Source: Streptomyces sp. NBC_00425 (GTDB lineage: Bacteria > Actinomycetota > Actinomycetes > Streptomycetales > Streptomycetaceae). From it: a DNA stretch of 64,000 nt. The DNA is taken from contig NZ_CP107928.1 of NCBI RefSeq assembly GCF_036030735.1, forward strand, positions 3,224,001-3,288,000, read 5' to 3'. This document shows positions 7,347 through 15,647 of this stretch, piece after piece. The translations under genes were made by a program, and so were the position numbers. Within the stretch, counting starts at the first letter, position 1; every line of letters starts with the position of its first letter. The notes below the pieces were generated by a model. It was not told where the DNA came from and made no database searches. It saw only the letters and a program-made list of their open reading frames with translations.

Positions 7347-8795
7347 TTACGCGTCCAGGGACGTCATGACGTGCTTGATGCGGGTGTAGTCGTCGAAGCC
7401 GTAACCCGAGAGGTCCTTGCCGTAGCCGGACTTCTTGAAGCCGCCGTGCGGCATCTCGGCGACCAGCGGGATGTGGGTGTTGATCCACACGCAGCCGAAG
7501 TCGAGCTTCTTGGACATCCGCATCGCGCGGCCGTGATCCTTGGTCCACACCGAGGACGCGAGGGCGTAGTCGACGCCGTTGGCCCACTCCACCGCCTGCT
7601 CCTCGTCGGTGAAGGACTGGACGGTGATGACCGGCCCGAAGACCTCGTTCTGGATGATCTCGTCGTCCTGGTTCAGCCCGGACACCACGGTCGCGGCGTA
7701 GAAGTAGCCCTTGTCGCCGACCTGCTTGCCGCCCGCCTCGACCTTGGCGTGCGCGGGCAGCCGCTCGATGAAGCCGGACACCTGCTTGAGCTGCTGGGGG
7801 TTGTTCAGCGGGCCGTACAGCACGTCCTCGTCGTCCGGCTGCCCGGTCTTCGTCTCGGACGCGGCCTTCGCGAGCGCGGCCACGAACTCGTCGTGGATGG
7901 ACTCCTGGACGAGGACGCGCGTGGCGGCCGTGCAGTCCTGGCCGGCGTTGAAGTAGCCCGCCACGGAGATGTCCTCGACGGCCTTGGCGATGTCGGTGTC
8001 CTCGAAGACCACGACCGGCGCCTTGCCGCCCAGTTCCAGGTGGACGCGCTTGAGGTCCCTGGAGGCCGACTCGGCCACCGACATGCCCGCGCGCACCGAA
8101 CCGGTGATGGAGGCCATCGCCGGGGTGGGGTGCTCCACCATCAGCCGGCCGGTGTCCCGGTCGCCGGTGACGACGTTGAAGACGCCCTTGGGCAGGATGG
8201 AGCCGACGATGTCGGCGATCAGGACGGTGGAGGCCGGGGTGGTGTCCGAGGGCTTCAGGACCACCGTGTTGCCCGCGGCGATCGCCGGGGCGAACTTCCA
8301 CACGGCCATCATCATCGGGTAGTTCCACGGCGCGACCTGCGCGCAGACGCCGACCGGCTCCCGGCGGACGATCGAGGTCATCCCGTCCATGTACTCGCCG
8401 GCCGAGCGCCCTTCGAGCATCCGGGCCGCGCCCGCGAAGAAGCGGATCTGGTCGACCATGGGCGGGATCTCCTCGGAGCGGGTGAGCCCGACGGGCTTGC
8501 CCGTGTTCTCCACCTCGGCCGCGATGAGCTCCTCGGCCCGCTCCTCGAAGGCGTCCGCGATCTTCAGCAGGGCCTTCTGACGCTCGGCGGGCGTCGTGTC
8601 GCGCCAGCCCGGGAACGCCTCGGCGGCGGCGGCCATCGCGGCGTCGACGTCCGCAGGGCCGGACAGCGGTGCGGTCGCGTACGCCTCGCCGGTCGCCGGG
8701 TTGACCACCTCGGTGGTCCGTCCGTCGGCGGCGTCCCGGAACTCACCGGCGATGTAATTCCGTAGTTTGCGCATCGGACGCAGCTCGGTGCTCAC
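7347..8795 (-). CDS. Gamma-aminobutyraldehyde dehydrogenase-type aldehyde dehydrogenase
   Basis: The 482-residue protein is a full-length NAD(P)-dependent aldehyde dehydrogenase. It shows the catalytic glutamate in LELGGKAP, the catalytic cysteine in FNAGQDCTAATR, and the cofactor/Rossmann segments PWNYPMMMAVWK and ITGSVRAG. FGCVWINTH and the EMPHGGFKKSGYGKDLS ending are typical of gamma-aminobutyraldehyde/betaine-type enzymes. From memory, the S. coelicolor orthologue takes part in polyamine breakdown, in line with the neighbouring aminotransferase. It is divergent from the Lrp regulator gene, with an operator-like palindrome between them. Confidence 0.88.
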   Translation of the reverse strand: MSTELRPMRKLRNYIAGEFRDAADGRTTEVVNPATGEAYATAPLSGPADVDAAMAAAAEAFPGWRDTTPAERQKALLKIADAFEERAEELIAAEVENTGKPVGLTRSEEIPPMVDQIRFFAGAARMLEGRSAGEYMDGMTSIVRREPVGVCAQVAPWNYPMMMAVWKFAPAIAAGNTVVLKPSDTTPASTVLIADIVGSILPKGVFNVVTGDRDTGRLMVEHPTPAMASITGSVRAGMSVAESASRDLKRVHLELGGKAPVVVFEDTDIAKAVEDISVAGYFNAGQDCTAATRVLVQESIHDEFVAALAKAASETKTGQPDDEDVLYGPLNNPQQLKQVSGFIERLPAHAKVEAGGKQVGDKGYFYAATVVSGLNQDDEIIQNEVFGPVITVQSFTDEEQAVEWANGVDYALASSVWTKDHGRAMRMSKKLDFGCVWINTHIPLVAEMPHGGFKKSGYGKDLSGYGFDDYTRIKHVMTSLDA

Positions 8796-8900
8796 TGCCG
8801 GGCCTCCTGATCGGTTTCTGACTGCTGGGGGTGTCCATGTACTGAGACACCCACCCTAATCCGCCCGCCCACGTTTTCAACACCCCCGATCGCGCCATGA

Positions 8901-8915
8901 CTGCGGAATCCGCAG
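8901..8915. promoter_or_regulatory. 15-base palindrome in the dehydrogenase/Lrp divergent region
   Basis: CTGCGGA and TCCGCAG flank a central A, forming a perfect inverted repeat between the divergent starts at 8795 and 8991. It fits a binding site for the adjacent Lrp-type regulator. Confidence 0.5.
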
Positions 8916-8990
8916 ATCTCACTCACGTAAACAACGAATTTCATCGCCTCGACCTTGCGGAACTGTCGAGCTGTCGTGCACAGTGACGTC

Positions 8991-9494
8991 GTGGCCAGTC
9001 GAAGCGCAGAGCACAGGGACTCCCGCGAGTCCAGGAACGGCAGCACCCCTCACCTGGATGCCGTCAGCCTCGCCATCATCGAACAGCTCCAGGAGGACGG
9101 CCGCCGGCCGTACGCCGCGATCGGCAAGGCCGTCGGCCTGTCGGAGGCGGCCGTGCGCCAGCGCGTCCAGAAGCTGCTCGACCAGGGCGTGATGCAGATC
9201 GTCGCCGTCACCGACCCGCTCACCGTGGGCTTCCGGCGGCAGGCGATGGTCGGGATCAACGTCGAGGGCGACGTGGAGTCCATAGCGGAAGCGCTCACCG
9301 ACATGTCCGAGGTCGAGTACGTGGTGATGACCGCGGGCTCCTTCGACGTCCTCGCCGAGATCGTCTGCGAGGACGACGACCACCTGCTGGACGTCATCAA
9401 CAAACGCATCCGGGCCCTGCCCGGCGTGCGCTCCACCGAGAGCTTCGTCTATCTGAAGCTCAAGAAGCAGACCTACATGTGGGGAACCCGATAA
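8991..9494 (+). CDS. Lrp/AsnC family transcriptional regulator
   Basis: The protein (167 residues from the GTG at 8991) has an N-terminal winged helix-turn-helix (LDAVSLAIIEQLQEDGRRPY, then AAIGKAVGLSEAAVRQRVQKL) and a C-terminal ligand-binding domain (VDTMSEVEYVV-like region, AGSFDVLAEIVCEDDDHLLD, INKRIRALPGVRSTESFVYL). Such proteins form multimers and respond to amino acids. A TTG start at 8955 is also possible but has a weaker site. It lies between the aldehyde dehydrogenase and aminotransferase genes, so it probably controls both. Confidence 0.88.
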   Translation: MASRSAEHRDSRESRNGSTPHLDAVSLAIIEQLQEDGRRPYAAIGKAVGLSEAAVRQRVQKLLDQGVMQIVAVTDPLTVGFRRQAMVGINVEGDVESIAEALTDMSEVEYVVMTAGSFDVLAEIVCEDDDHLLDVINKRIRALPGVRSTESFVYLKLKKQTYMWGTR

Positions 9495-9518
9495 CCGTGA
9501 GGACCCGATAACCGTGAG
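9486..9518 (+). repeat. 17-base tandem duplication across the lrp/aminotransferase junction
   Basis: acccgataaccgtgag occurs at 9486-9501 and again at 9503-9518. The first copy carries the regulator's stop codon and the second the GTG start of the aminotransferase. The GTG in the first copy meets a stop after four codons. Confidence 0.85.
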
Positions 9519-10878
9519 CACCAAGGACCTCAGCCGCACCGCGTACGACCACCTGTGGATGCACTTCACCCGCATGTCCTCGTACGAGAACTCGCCGGTA
9601 CCGACCATCGTCCGGGGCGAGGGCACCTACATCTACGACGACAAGGGCAAGCGCTACCTCGACGGCCTCGCCGGCCTGTTCGTGGTGCAGGCGGGCCACG
9701 GGCGCGTGGAGCTCGCCGAGGCGGCCTTCAAGCAGGCCCAGGAACTGGCGTTCTTCCCCGTCTGGTCCTACGCGCACCCCAAGGCCGTGGAACTCGCGGA
9801 GCGTCTGGCCGACCACGCGCCGGGCGACCTCAACAAGGTCTTCTTCACCACCGGCGGCGGCGAGGCCGTGGAGACCGCCTGGAAGCTCGCCAAGCAGTAC
9901 TTCAAGCTGACCGGCAAGCCGACCAAGTACAAGGTCATCTCACGGGCGGTCGCCTACCACGGCACCCCGCAGGGCGCCCTGTCCATCACCGGCCTGCCGG
10001 CCCTCAAGGCCCCCTTCGAGCCGCTCGTCCCGGGCGCGCACAAGGTGCCGAACACCAACATCTACCGCGCCCCGATCCACGGCGACGACCCCGAGGCCTT
10101 CGGCCGCTGGGCCGCCGACCAGATCGAGCAGCAGATCCTCTTCGAGGGCCCGGACACGGTCGCGGCCGTCTTCCTGGAGCCCGTGCAGAACGCCGGCGGC
10201 TGCTTCCCGCCGCCGCCCGGCTACTTCCGGCGGGTGCGCGAGATCTGCGACCAGTACGACGTGCTGCTCGTCTCGGACGAGGTCATCTGCGCCTTCGGCC
10301 GCCTCGGCACGATGTTCGCCTGCGACAAGTTCGGCTACGTCCCGGACATGATCACCTGCGCCAAGGGCATGACGTCGGGCTACTCCCCGATCGGCGCCTG
10401 CATCGTCAGCGACCGGCTGGCCGAGCCGTTCTACAAGGGCGACAACACCTTCCTGCACGGCTACACCTTCGGCGGCCACCCGGTCTCGGCCGCGGTGGGC
10501 CTGGCCAACCTGGACCTGTTCGAGCGCGAGGGCCTGAACCAGCACGTCCTCGACAACGAGGGCGCGTTCCTGTCCACGCTCCAGAAGCTGCACGACCTGC
10601 CGATCGTCGGCGACGTCCGCGGCAACGGCTTCTTCTACGGCATCGAGCTCGTGAAGGACAAGGTCACCAAGGAGTCCTTCGACGAGGAGGAGACCGAGCG
10701 CGTCCTCTACGGCTACCTCTCCAAGGCCCTGTTCGAGAACGGCCTGTACTGCCGTGCGGACGACCGCGGCGACCCGGTCGTCCAGCTCGCCCCGCCGCTG
10801 ATCTCCAACCAGGAGACGTTCGACGAGATCGAGCAGATCCTGCGCGCCACGCTGACGGAGGCGTGGACGAAGCTGTGA
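9514..10878 (+). CDS. Class III aminotransferase, putrescine/GABA type
   Basis: The 454-residue pyridoxal-phosphate enzyme has the class III layout: TTGGGEAVETAWKLAKQY (phosphate cup), AVAYHGTPQGALS, EPVQNAGGCFPPP, LLVSDEVICAFGRLG (Asp contacting the ring nitrogen) and the Schiff-base lysine in ITCAKGMTSGY. Length and motifs suit omega-aminotransferases acting on putrescine, GABA or related amines with pyruvate or oxoglutarate. Together with the aldehyde dehydrogenase it would convert a diamine to an amino acid in two steps. The exact substrate cannot be told from sequence. Confidence 0.87.
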   Translation: MSTKDLSRTAYDHLWMHFTRMSSYENSPVPTIVRGEGTYIYDDKGKRYLDGLAGLFVVQAGHGRVELAEAAFKQAQELAFFPVWSYAHPKAVELAERLADHAPGDLNKVFFTTGGGEAVETAWKLAKQYFKLTGKPTKYKVISRAVAYHGTPQGALSITGLPALKAPFEPLVPGAHKVPNTNIYRAPIHGDDPEAFGRWAADQIEQQILFEGPDTVAAVFLEPVQNAGGCFPPPPGYFRRVREICDQYDVLLVSDEVICAFGRLGTMFACDKFGYVPDMITCAKGMTSGYSPIGACIVSDRLAEPFYKGDNTFLHGYTFGGHPVSAAVGLANLDLFEREGLNQHVLDNEGAFLSTLQKLHDLPIVGDVRGNGFFYGIELVKDKVTKESFDEEETERVLYGYLSKALFENGLYCRADDRGDPVVQLAPPLISNQETFDEIEQILRATLTEAWTKL

Positions 10879-10914
10879 CGTCCGTGACGTCAGCCTGATC
10901 AGCTGATCAACACC

Positions 10915-10959
10915 GGCCCCGGTGTCTGCCGTTCGAGTGGGAAACGGCGGTCCGGGGCC
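10915..10959 (+). terminator. Nested hairpin after the aminotransferase gene
   Basis: GGCCCCGG (10915-10922) pairs with CCGGGGCC (10952-10959), and inside it GCCGTT pairs with AACGGC. It begins 36 bases after the stop codon, with no U tract, as is usual in Streptomyces. Confidence 0.65.
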
Positions 10960-11081
10960 GTGTGCTGTCCGGCCTCCCGCCGTCGCCTGCCTAGCGTGCC
11001 AGTGACCGATCGGCCCTGCCTTCGTTCCCCCGCTCGGGGGATCGGCACGGGAACCACAGATCTGAACCGAGGTGTACGCCC

Positions 11082-11825
11082 ATGGAGGCTCCGCCGGACA
11101 ACGACGTGCTCTGGGCACGCTCCCTGCACTTCACGCACCCCGACGGCTCCCCCGGGCTGGCCGGGGTCTCGATGGGTGTGCGGGAGGGCGAGATCCTCGC
11201 CGTCGGCGGGCCCCGCGGCAGCGGCAAGACGACGCTGCTGCGCTGTCTGTCCGGCCTCGCCTCCGCCCGGCGCGGCGAGGTCTGGTTCAACAGCGTGCCC
11301 GTGCACACGATGGGCCCGTCGGCCCGCGAACGGCTGCGCCGGGACCGCTTCGGCTGGATCGACCCGGTCCCCCTCCTCGTCCCCGAGCTGAACGTCTGGG
11401 AGAACGCCGCCCTGCCCCTCATGCTGCGCGGCACCAGCCGCCGGCGGGCCAAGGTCGCCGCGCTGGAATGGCTGGAACGCCTGGACGTCGGCGACCGCTC
11501 CCGGCTGCGCCCGCACGAACTCACCCAGGCCGAGCGGCAGCGGGTCTGCATCACCCGGGCCCTGGCCCCGGCCCCCTCGATCCTCTTCGCGGACGAGCCC
11601 ACCGCGCCGCTCCACCGGGCGGACCGCGCCCACGTCCTGCGCACCCTGACCTCGGCGGCCCGCTCGCACGGCATCACGGTGGTGCTCGCCACCCACGACC
11701 CGCAGACCGCGGCCCTCGCGGACCGCACGGTCGCCCTGCTGGACGGGCGCCGGGTGAACACCGTCCATCTGCCGCCCGTCACGGAGCCGGAAGGCCGGGA
11801 AGCCGCGTGCTCGCTCTCCGTCTGA
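11082..11825 (+). CDS. ABC transporter ATP-binding protein (LolD/MacB-like), degenerate signature
   Basis: The 247-residue ATPase has a good Walker A (GPRGSGKT, residues 43-50), Walker B with catalytic Glu (SILFADEPTA) and H-loop (ATHD). The ABC signature, normally LSGGQ/E, reads LTQAE within HELTQAERQRVCITRAL, which lacks both glycines. Helix-loop features match exporters of the LolD/MacB group that act with FtsX-like permeases. The next gene encodes a large membrane protein and overlaps by 19 bases. The cargo is unknown. ATP hydrolysis may be weak or need a partner site. Confidence 0.82.
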   Translation: MEAPPDNDVLWARSLHFTHPDGSPGLAGVSMGVREGEILAVGGPRGSGKTTLLRCLSGLASARRGEVWFNSVPVHTMGPSARERLRRDRFGWIDPVPLLVPELNVWENAALPLMLRGTSRRRAKVAALEWLERLDVGDRSRLRPHELTQAERQRVCITRALAPAPSILFADEPTAPLHRADRAHVLRTLTSAARSHGITVVLATHDPQTAALADRTVALLDGRRVNTVHLPPVTEPEGREAACSLSV

Positions 11826-13786
11826 CCCGCAGCGCCCACCCCGCCGTCCAGCTCCGCCGGCTCCTGGTGGCGGCGGCCTCGGCGGGCACCGGCTTCCTCC
11901 TGCTGAGCACCCTCGGCCACGCGCTCACCCACCCCGAGGCGCCGGCGTCCGCCGCACTCCGGCTCGCCTGGTGCGCGGCGCCGCTGGCCGCCACGGTCTA
12001 CTTCGCCAGGGCGGTCGCCCGCACGGACCCCGGCACCCGCCCGCGCCCCGGGCTGGCGGCGATCGGTCTCGGGCCGACCCGTCTGATGGTCGTCTCGGCG
12101 ACGACGACGGCCCTGTCGACGCTGCTCGGCTCGATGCTGGCCCTGCTGCTCTTCCTCCACCTCCGCGGCGACCTCACGGGCATGCCGTTCGACGGGGCGG
12201 CGAGCGACTTCCTGGCGGCGGGCCGGCCGCTGCCCCTGCCGGCCGCGCTGACCCTCCTCGCCCTGGTCCCCGCGGCCTCGTCCGTGGCGGTGGCGCTGAT
12301 GCTCCGGCCGAGGGACGCGCGCGTGGCGGCCCGGGCGACCCCGAGACTGCTCGGCCGCTTCGGCGCACCCGGTGCGAAGGGCCCGGGCGGGACGTTCGGC
12401 GCGTACGGCAGATACGGCACCAACCGCACGACGGCGTCCCGCGCATCCCGTCCGTCCCCTCGGTCCCCCGACGGAAATCCCCGGACCGGCGCCCGGGCCG
12501 CCGGGGCCCCGGTCGACGACGGCACCCGGACCGCGGACGGCCCGGACGGCCCCCACGGCCCCGGCGCGCGCGAGCGTGCCGCTCGGAACGCCGACGGCCA
12601 CGAGCACGGGCCCACGGCCGCGGAGGACCGTACCGGCCAGGCAGGGGACGGCCGGGCGCGCCGCACACCCGACGGCCGCGCCGAACCCGACGGCCGGACC
12701 GCTTCCGACGCGGTCGCAGAGGCCACGGGCGGCCTGGTGGCCCGGTCGACCGGCGGCGACGACGCCGCGGCCGCGGGGCCGCGGGGCTCCCGGCAGGCCG
12801 ACGGCGGCGGCGTCCCGGACGCGCTCCGGCGCACCGTCCCGGCCGCCGCCGCCCGCCCCGCCCGTACGGCGACCGAACGCCTCGCCCTTCCCGACGGCCC
12901 GGACGTCCACCCGGCGAACGGCACCGACGCGAAGGCGGCCGACGGCCGAGGCGACAGGGCCGCGAACGGACGGCCCACGAACGGACGGCACGCCGACAAC
13001 CTCCCCGGCCCGGCGGCCGAGGACCACCCGGCCGTGGAGGGCCGTCGTACGGCGGCTCAGCGCTCCACGGCGGACGTCGCGCCGCAGGGCTCGAGCATCG
13101 AACCGCCTCCGCCGGCGGACGGCGACCCCGCGGAGGACCCGGCCGGCCCGGGGTTCCACGCCCCGCGGAACCCGCCGGCCCCCGACCCCACCGCCCTCCC
13201 CTGGGGCGCCGCACTGCTCGCCACCGGGCTGGCGGTGGAGGGGTACGCGAGCCGGACAGCCGACGGCGGCGGGCTCCCCCTGCCCGGCGGTCTGCCCGAG
13301 GGCCCCGCCGCCGTGTTCCTCGGCTGGACCCTCACGGTCGTGGGTCTCGCCCTCGCCGGCCCGGGCCTCACCCACCTGTGCGGCCGTCTGCTGCAGTCGG
13401 CCCGTCCCGGCGCCCTGCGCCTCCTCGCGGGCCGTGGGCTGATGCAGGAGGCGTCCAGGATCGGCCGTCCGCTGGGGGTGGTCTGCGCGGTGACCTCGGG
13501 CGCGTACACGATGGCCGCGCTGTACGACCCGGCCGACCCGTCCTTCGGCCCGCTGTCCACACTGGGCGCGCTGGTCGTGGCGGGCTGCACCGTCGCGACG
13601 CTCCTGACGTCGGCCGTCGAGGCGAGGCAGGCCCGCGCCGACACCACCGCCGCCCTGCTGCGCCTCGGCGCCCCGACCAAGACCCTGCGCAGCGCCGCCG
13701 CACTGCGCGCCGGCGCCCTGCTGACGCTCTTCGTCCCGCTCACCCTGGTGGTGGCCGAACTGGCGGCTCTCCCGTTGGCCCGCTGA
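11807..13786 (+). CDS. FtsX/MacB-like ABC permease with long disordered insert
   Basis: From the GTG at 11807 the protein has 659 residues. Four hydrophobic segments occupy about residues 10-165 (LLVAAASAGTGFLLL, LAWCAAPLAATVYFA, TALSTLLGSMLALLLF, LTLLALVPAASSVAVAL). A hydrophilic stretch of about 280 residues, rich in Gly, Ala, Arg, Pro, Thr and Asp with many DGR and ADG elements, follows. About five more helices fill the last 200 residues. It is the likely permease partner of the overlapping ATPase. The insert is probably cytoplasmic and unstructured. Other frames stay open here only because of GC bias. Confidence 0.72.
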   Translation: MLALRLTRSAHPAVQLRRLLVAAASAGTGFLLLSTLGHALTHPEAPASAALRLAWCAAPLAATVYFARAVARTDPGTRPRPGLAAIGLGPTRLMVVSATTTALSTLLGSMLALLLFLHLRGDLTGMPFDGAASDFLAAGRPLPLPAALTLLALVPAASSVAVALMLRPRDARVAARATPRLLGRFGAPGAKGPGGTFGAYGRYGTNRTTASRASRPSPRSPDGNPRTGARAAGAPVDDGTRTADGPDGPHGPGARERAARNADGHEHGPTAAEDRTGQAGDGRARRTPDGRAEPDGRTASDAVAEATGGLVARSTGGDDAAAAGPRGSRQADGGGVPDALRRTVPAAAARPARTATERLALPDGPDVHPANGTDAKAADGRGDRAANGRPTNGRHADNLPGPAAEDHPAVEGRRTAAQRSTADVAPQGSSIEPPPPADGDPAEDPAGPGFHAPRNPPAPDPTALPWGAALLATGLAVEGYASRTADGGGLPLPGGLPEGPAAVFLGWTLTVVGLALAGPGLTHLCGRLLQSARPGALRLLAGRGLMQEASRIGRPLGVVCAVTSGAYTMAALYDPADPSFGPLSTLGALVVAGCTVATLLTSAVEARQARADTTAALLRLGAPTKTLRSAAALRAGALLTLFVPLTLVVAELAALPLAR

Positions 13787-13893
13787 GACACCGTCCGAAA
13801 AAATCTCCCGCATCCCCGATGAGTTCGCGGCGACCCCTCGGTCTACCCCACCGAACAGTACATCTGAACGACACGAACCCTTGGGAGAGCACG

Positions 13894-14313
13894 ATGACCA
13901 CCCCGGCCTACCAGCAGATGATCTTCGTGAACCTGCCCGTGAACGACCTCGACGCGTCGAAGAAGTTCTTCACCGAGCTCGGTTACGGGATCAACCCGCA
14001 GTTCAGCGACGACAACGCGGCCTCCGTGGTGATCAGCGACACGATCGTCGCGATGCTGCTCACCAAGCCGTTCTACTCGACCTTCACCAAGAAGGACATC
14101 GCGGACGCCTCGACGACCAGCGAGGTCCTGATCGCGCTGAGCGCGGAGAGCCGCGAGAAGGTCGACGAGCTGGTGGACCGCGCGCTCGCCCTCGGCGGCT
14201 CCGCCAGCGGTCAGACCCAGGACATGGGCTTCATGTACGGCCGTTCCTTCGACGACCTCGACGGCCACACCTGGGAGATCGTGTGGATGGACCCGTCGGC
14301 CGTCCAGGGCTGA
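13894..14313 (+). CDS. VOC superfamily (glyoxalase-like) protein
   Basis: The 139-residue protein has the paired beta-alpha-beta-beta-beta modules of the VOC fold: IFVNLPVNDLDASKKFFTELGY at the start, and GFMYGRSFDDLDGHTWEIVWM at the end, where the His and Glu are likely metal ligands. It resembles small glyoxalase/bleomycin-resistance-like proteins common in Streptomyces, usually of unknown substrate. The ATG at 13894 has a GGGAGAG site. It stands alone between the ABC permease and the LAETG protein gene. Confidence 0.82.
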   Translation: MTTPAYQQMIFVNLPVNDLDASKKFFTELGYGINPQFSDDNAASVVISDTIVAMLLTKPFYSTFTKKDIADASTTSEVLIALSAESREKVDELVDRALALGGSASGQTQDMGFMYGRSFDDLDGHTWEIVWMDPSAVQG

Positions 14314-14653
14314 ACCCCGCGGAGCCGTGCCCGGGCCCGCACGACGGCGCCCGGCAGGGGCGGGTGCATCCGACGCCACCCGCCCGGCCGCTCCTGCGGC
14401 CACTCGCCGGAAGCGGACGACGACGTCCCGTTTCACCCCGGTTGACCGGATCGAGGAGGTCCGGGAGGCGCCGAAACGTCTCGGTCGTTAATAAGAGGGC
14501 AAAGTCAACCGCCCGGAGGACTCCCCGGATTGACACTTCTTATGAAACGCTTATAGACCTGTGGGTCTGCTGGGGATGGTGACGCACTCGGCTCACCGGG
14601 GGCGCCATCTCCCCCTCCACCCCCCGCAGTTGCGCTTCCCGTAAAGGACAAAC
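14314..14653 (+). promoter_or_regulatory. Intergenic region with probable housekeeping promoter
   Basis: Within this 340-base gap, TTGACA at 14530-14535 and TATAGA at 14552-14557 are 16 bases apart, a reasonable vegetative promoter for the LAETG surface protein about 90 bases downstream. The stretch from 14480 to 14560 is unusually AT-rich. No gene is seen. Confidence 0.5.
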
Positions 14654-15385
14654 GTGTCCCTTTCCCGCCGTATCGCCGCCCGTTCGGTGCGCATGCTCGG
14701 TGTCACCGCCGCCGCCTCCGCCCTCGCCCTCAGCGCCTCGGGCACCGCGCTGGCCTGCGAGATAGGCGACTTCTCCGCCGCAGCCGCCTGCGACGGCGCC
14801 AAGGGCGTCATCACCGTCACCGACAAGGACGCCTCGGGTGTCCCGGCCGTCATCACCGTCTTCCTCGAGAACAACGGCGCCGACTTCCGGCAGGTCGGCA
14901 CGGAACAGACCGTCAAGGGCTCGAAGAAGGGCGTCACCGTCTCCTTCGCCGAGGACTGGGAGCCGGGCGCGATCTACCGGATCCACGTCAAGGCCGTCAA
15001 GGGCAAGAAGCTCCTGGTCGACACCGACATCAACGCCGGCGAGAACCTGACCACCCCGGCCAAGGCGTGCGCGGCCGACACCTCCACGCCGACCGGCACC
15101 CCGTCCTCGACGCCTCCCTCGACGCCGTCGGGCACCACCACCACGCCGCCGGCCGAGACGGCGACCGCCCTGCCGTCGCCGTCCGAATCGACGAGCGACA
15201 GCTCCGCGCCCGGCGCGCCGTCCGCGAGCAACGCGCCCTCGGCCGCGGTCCAGGAGTCCAACCTCGCCGAGACCGGCGCCAGTTCCAGCACCGGCCTGAT
15301 CGTCGGCGTCGCGGGCGCCCTGGTCGTCGTCGGCGGCGGCGCGGTGTTCTTCGGAATGCGTCGCCGCGGGTCCAGCCACCGCTGA
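14654..15385 (+). CDS. LAETG-anchored surface protein (sortase substrate)
   Basis: The 243-residue protein has a twin-basic signal peptide (to about residue 33, ending GTALA), a compact domain of about 100 residues with two Cys near its start ([15 protein letters not shown]), a Thr/Pro/Ser-rich wall-spanning stretch (about 140-205), the sorting motif LAETG (about 212-216), a hydrophobic helix and the tail MRRRGSSHR. LAxTG is the motif used by class E sortases of Streptomyces, so it should be linked to peptidoglycan. The GTG start lies behind AAAGGACA. The ligand or role of the outer domain is unknown. Confidence 0.85.
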   Translation: MSLSRRIAARSVRMLGVTAAASALALSASGTALACEIGDFSAAAACDGAKGVITVTDKDASGVPAVITVFLENNGADFRQVGTEQTVKGSKKGVTVSFAEDWEPGAIYRIHVKAVKGKKLLVDTDINAGENLTTPAKACAADTSTPTGTPSSTPPSTPSGTTTTPPAETATALPSPSESTSDSSAPGAPSASNAPSAAVQESNLAETGASSSTGLIVGVAGALVVVGGGAVFFGMRRRGSSHR

Positions 15386-15406
15386 CCGCGCGACGGACAC
15401 ACGGAT

Positions 15407-15440
15407 GCGCGGCCCGTCCCCTCACCGGGACGGGCCGCGC
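15407..15440 (+). terminator. Strong hairpin after the LAETG gene
   Basis: A perfect 14-base stem (GCGCGGCCCGTCCC and its complement) with the loop ctcacc begins 22 bases after the stop codon and is followed by gcgtgtttct. It is probably an intrinsic terminator. Confidence 0.75.
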
Positions 15441-15647
15441 GCGTGTTTCTCGGCGGCCCACATGTTCCGCGGCGGCCCGCCGTCCGGCTCCCCTCAGCCG
15501 GACGGGGTCTTCGCCGGCCGGAACTCCGGCGCCTCCCGCTCGCCGGACACCTCCGACCCGGGGCTGCCCCACGGCAGTCGGCGGTGGAAGCCGCGCGGGA
15601 CGGAGCCGAGCGGGGCACGCCGGGCGACCGTCGCCCGGCGGCGCGGA

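Noticed and set aside
10991..13813. Open minus-strand frame of 940 codons opposite the ABC permease
   Set aside because: It is Arg/Gly-rich with no domain, opposite a clear membrane-protein gene and ribosome sites.
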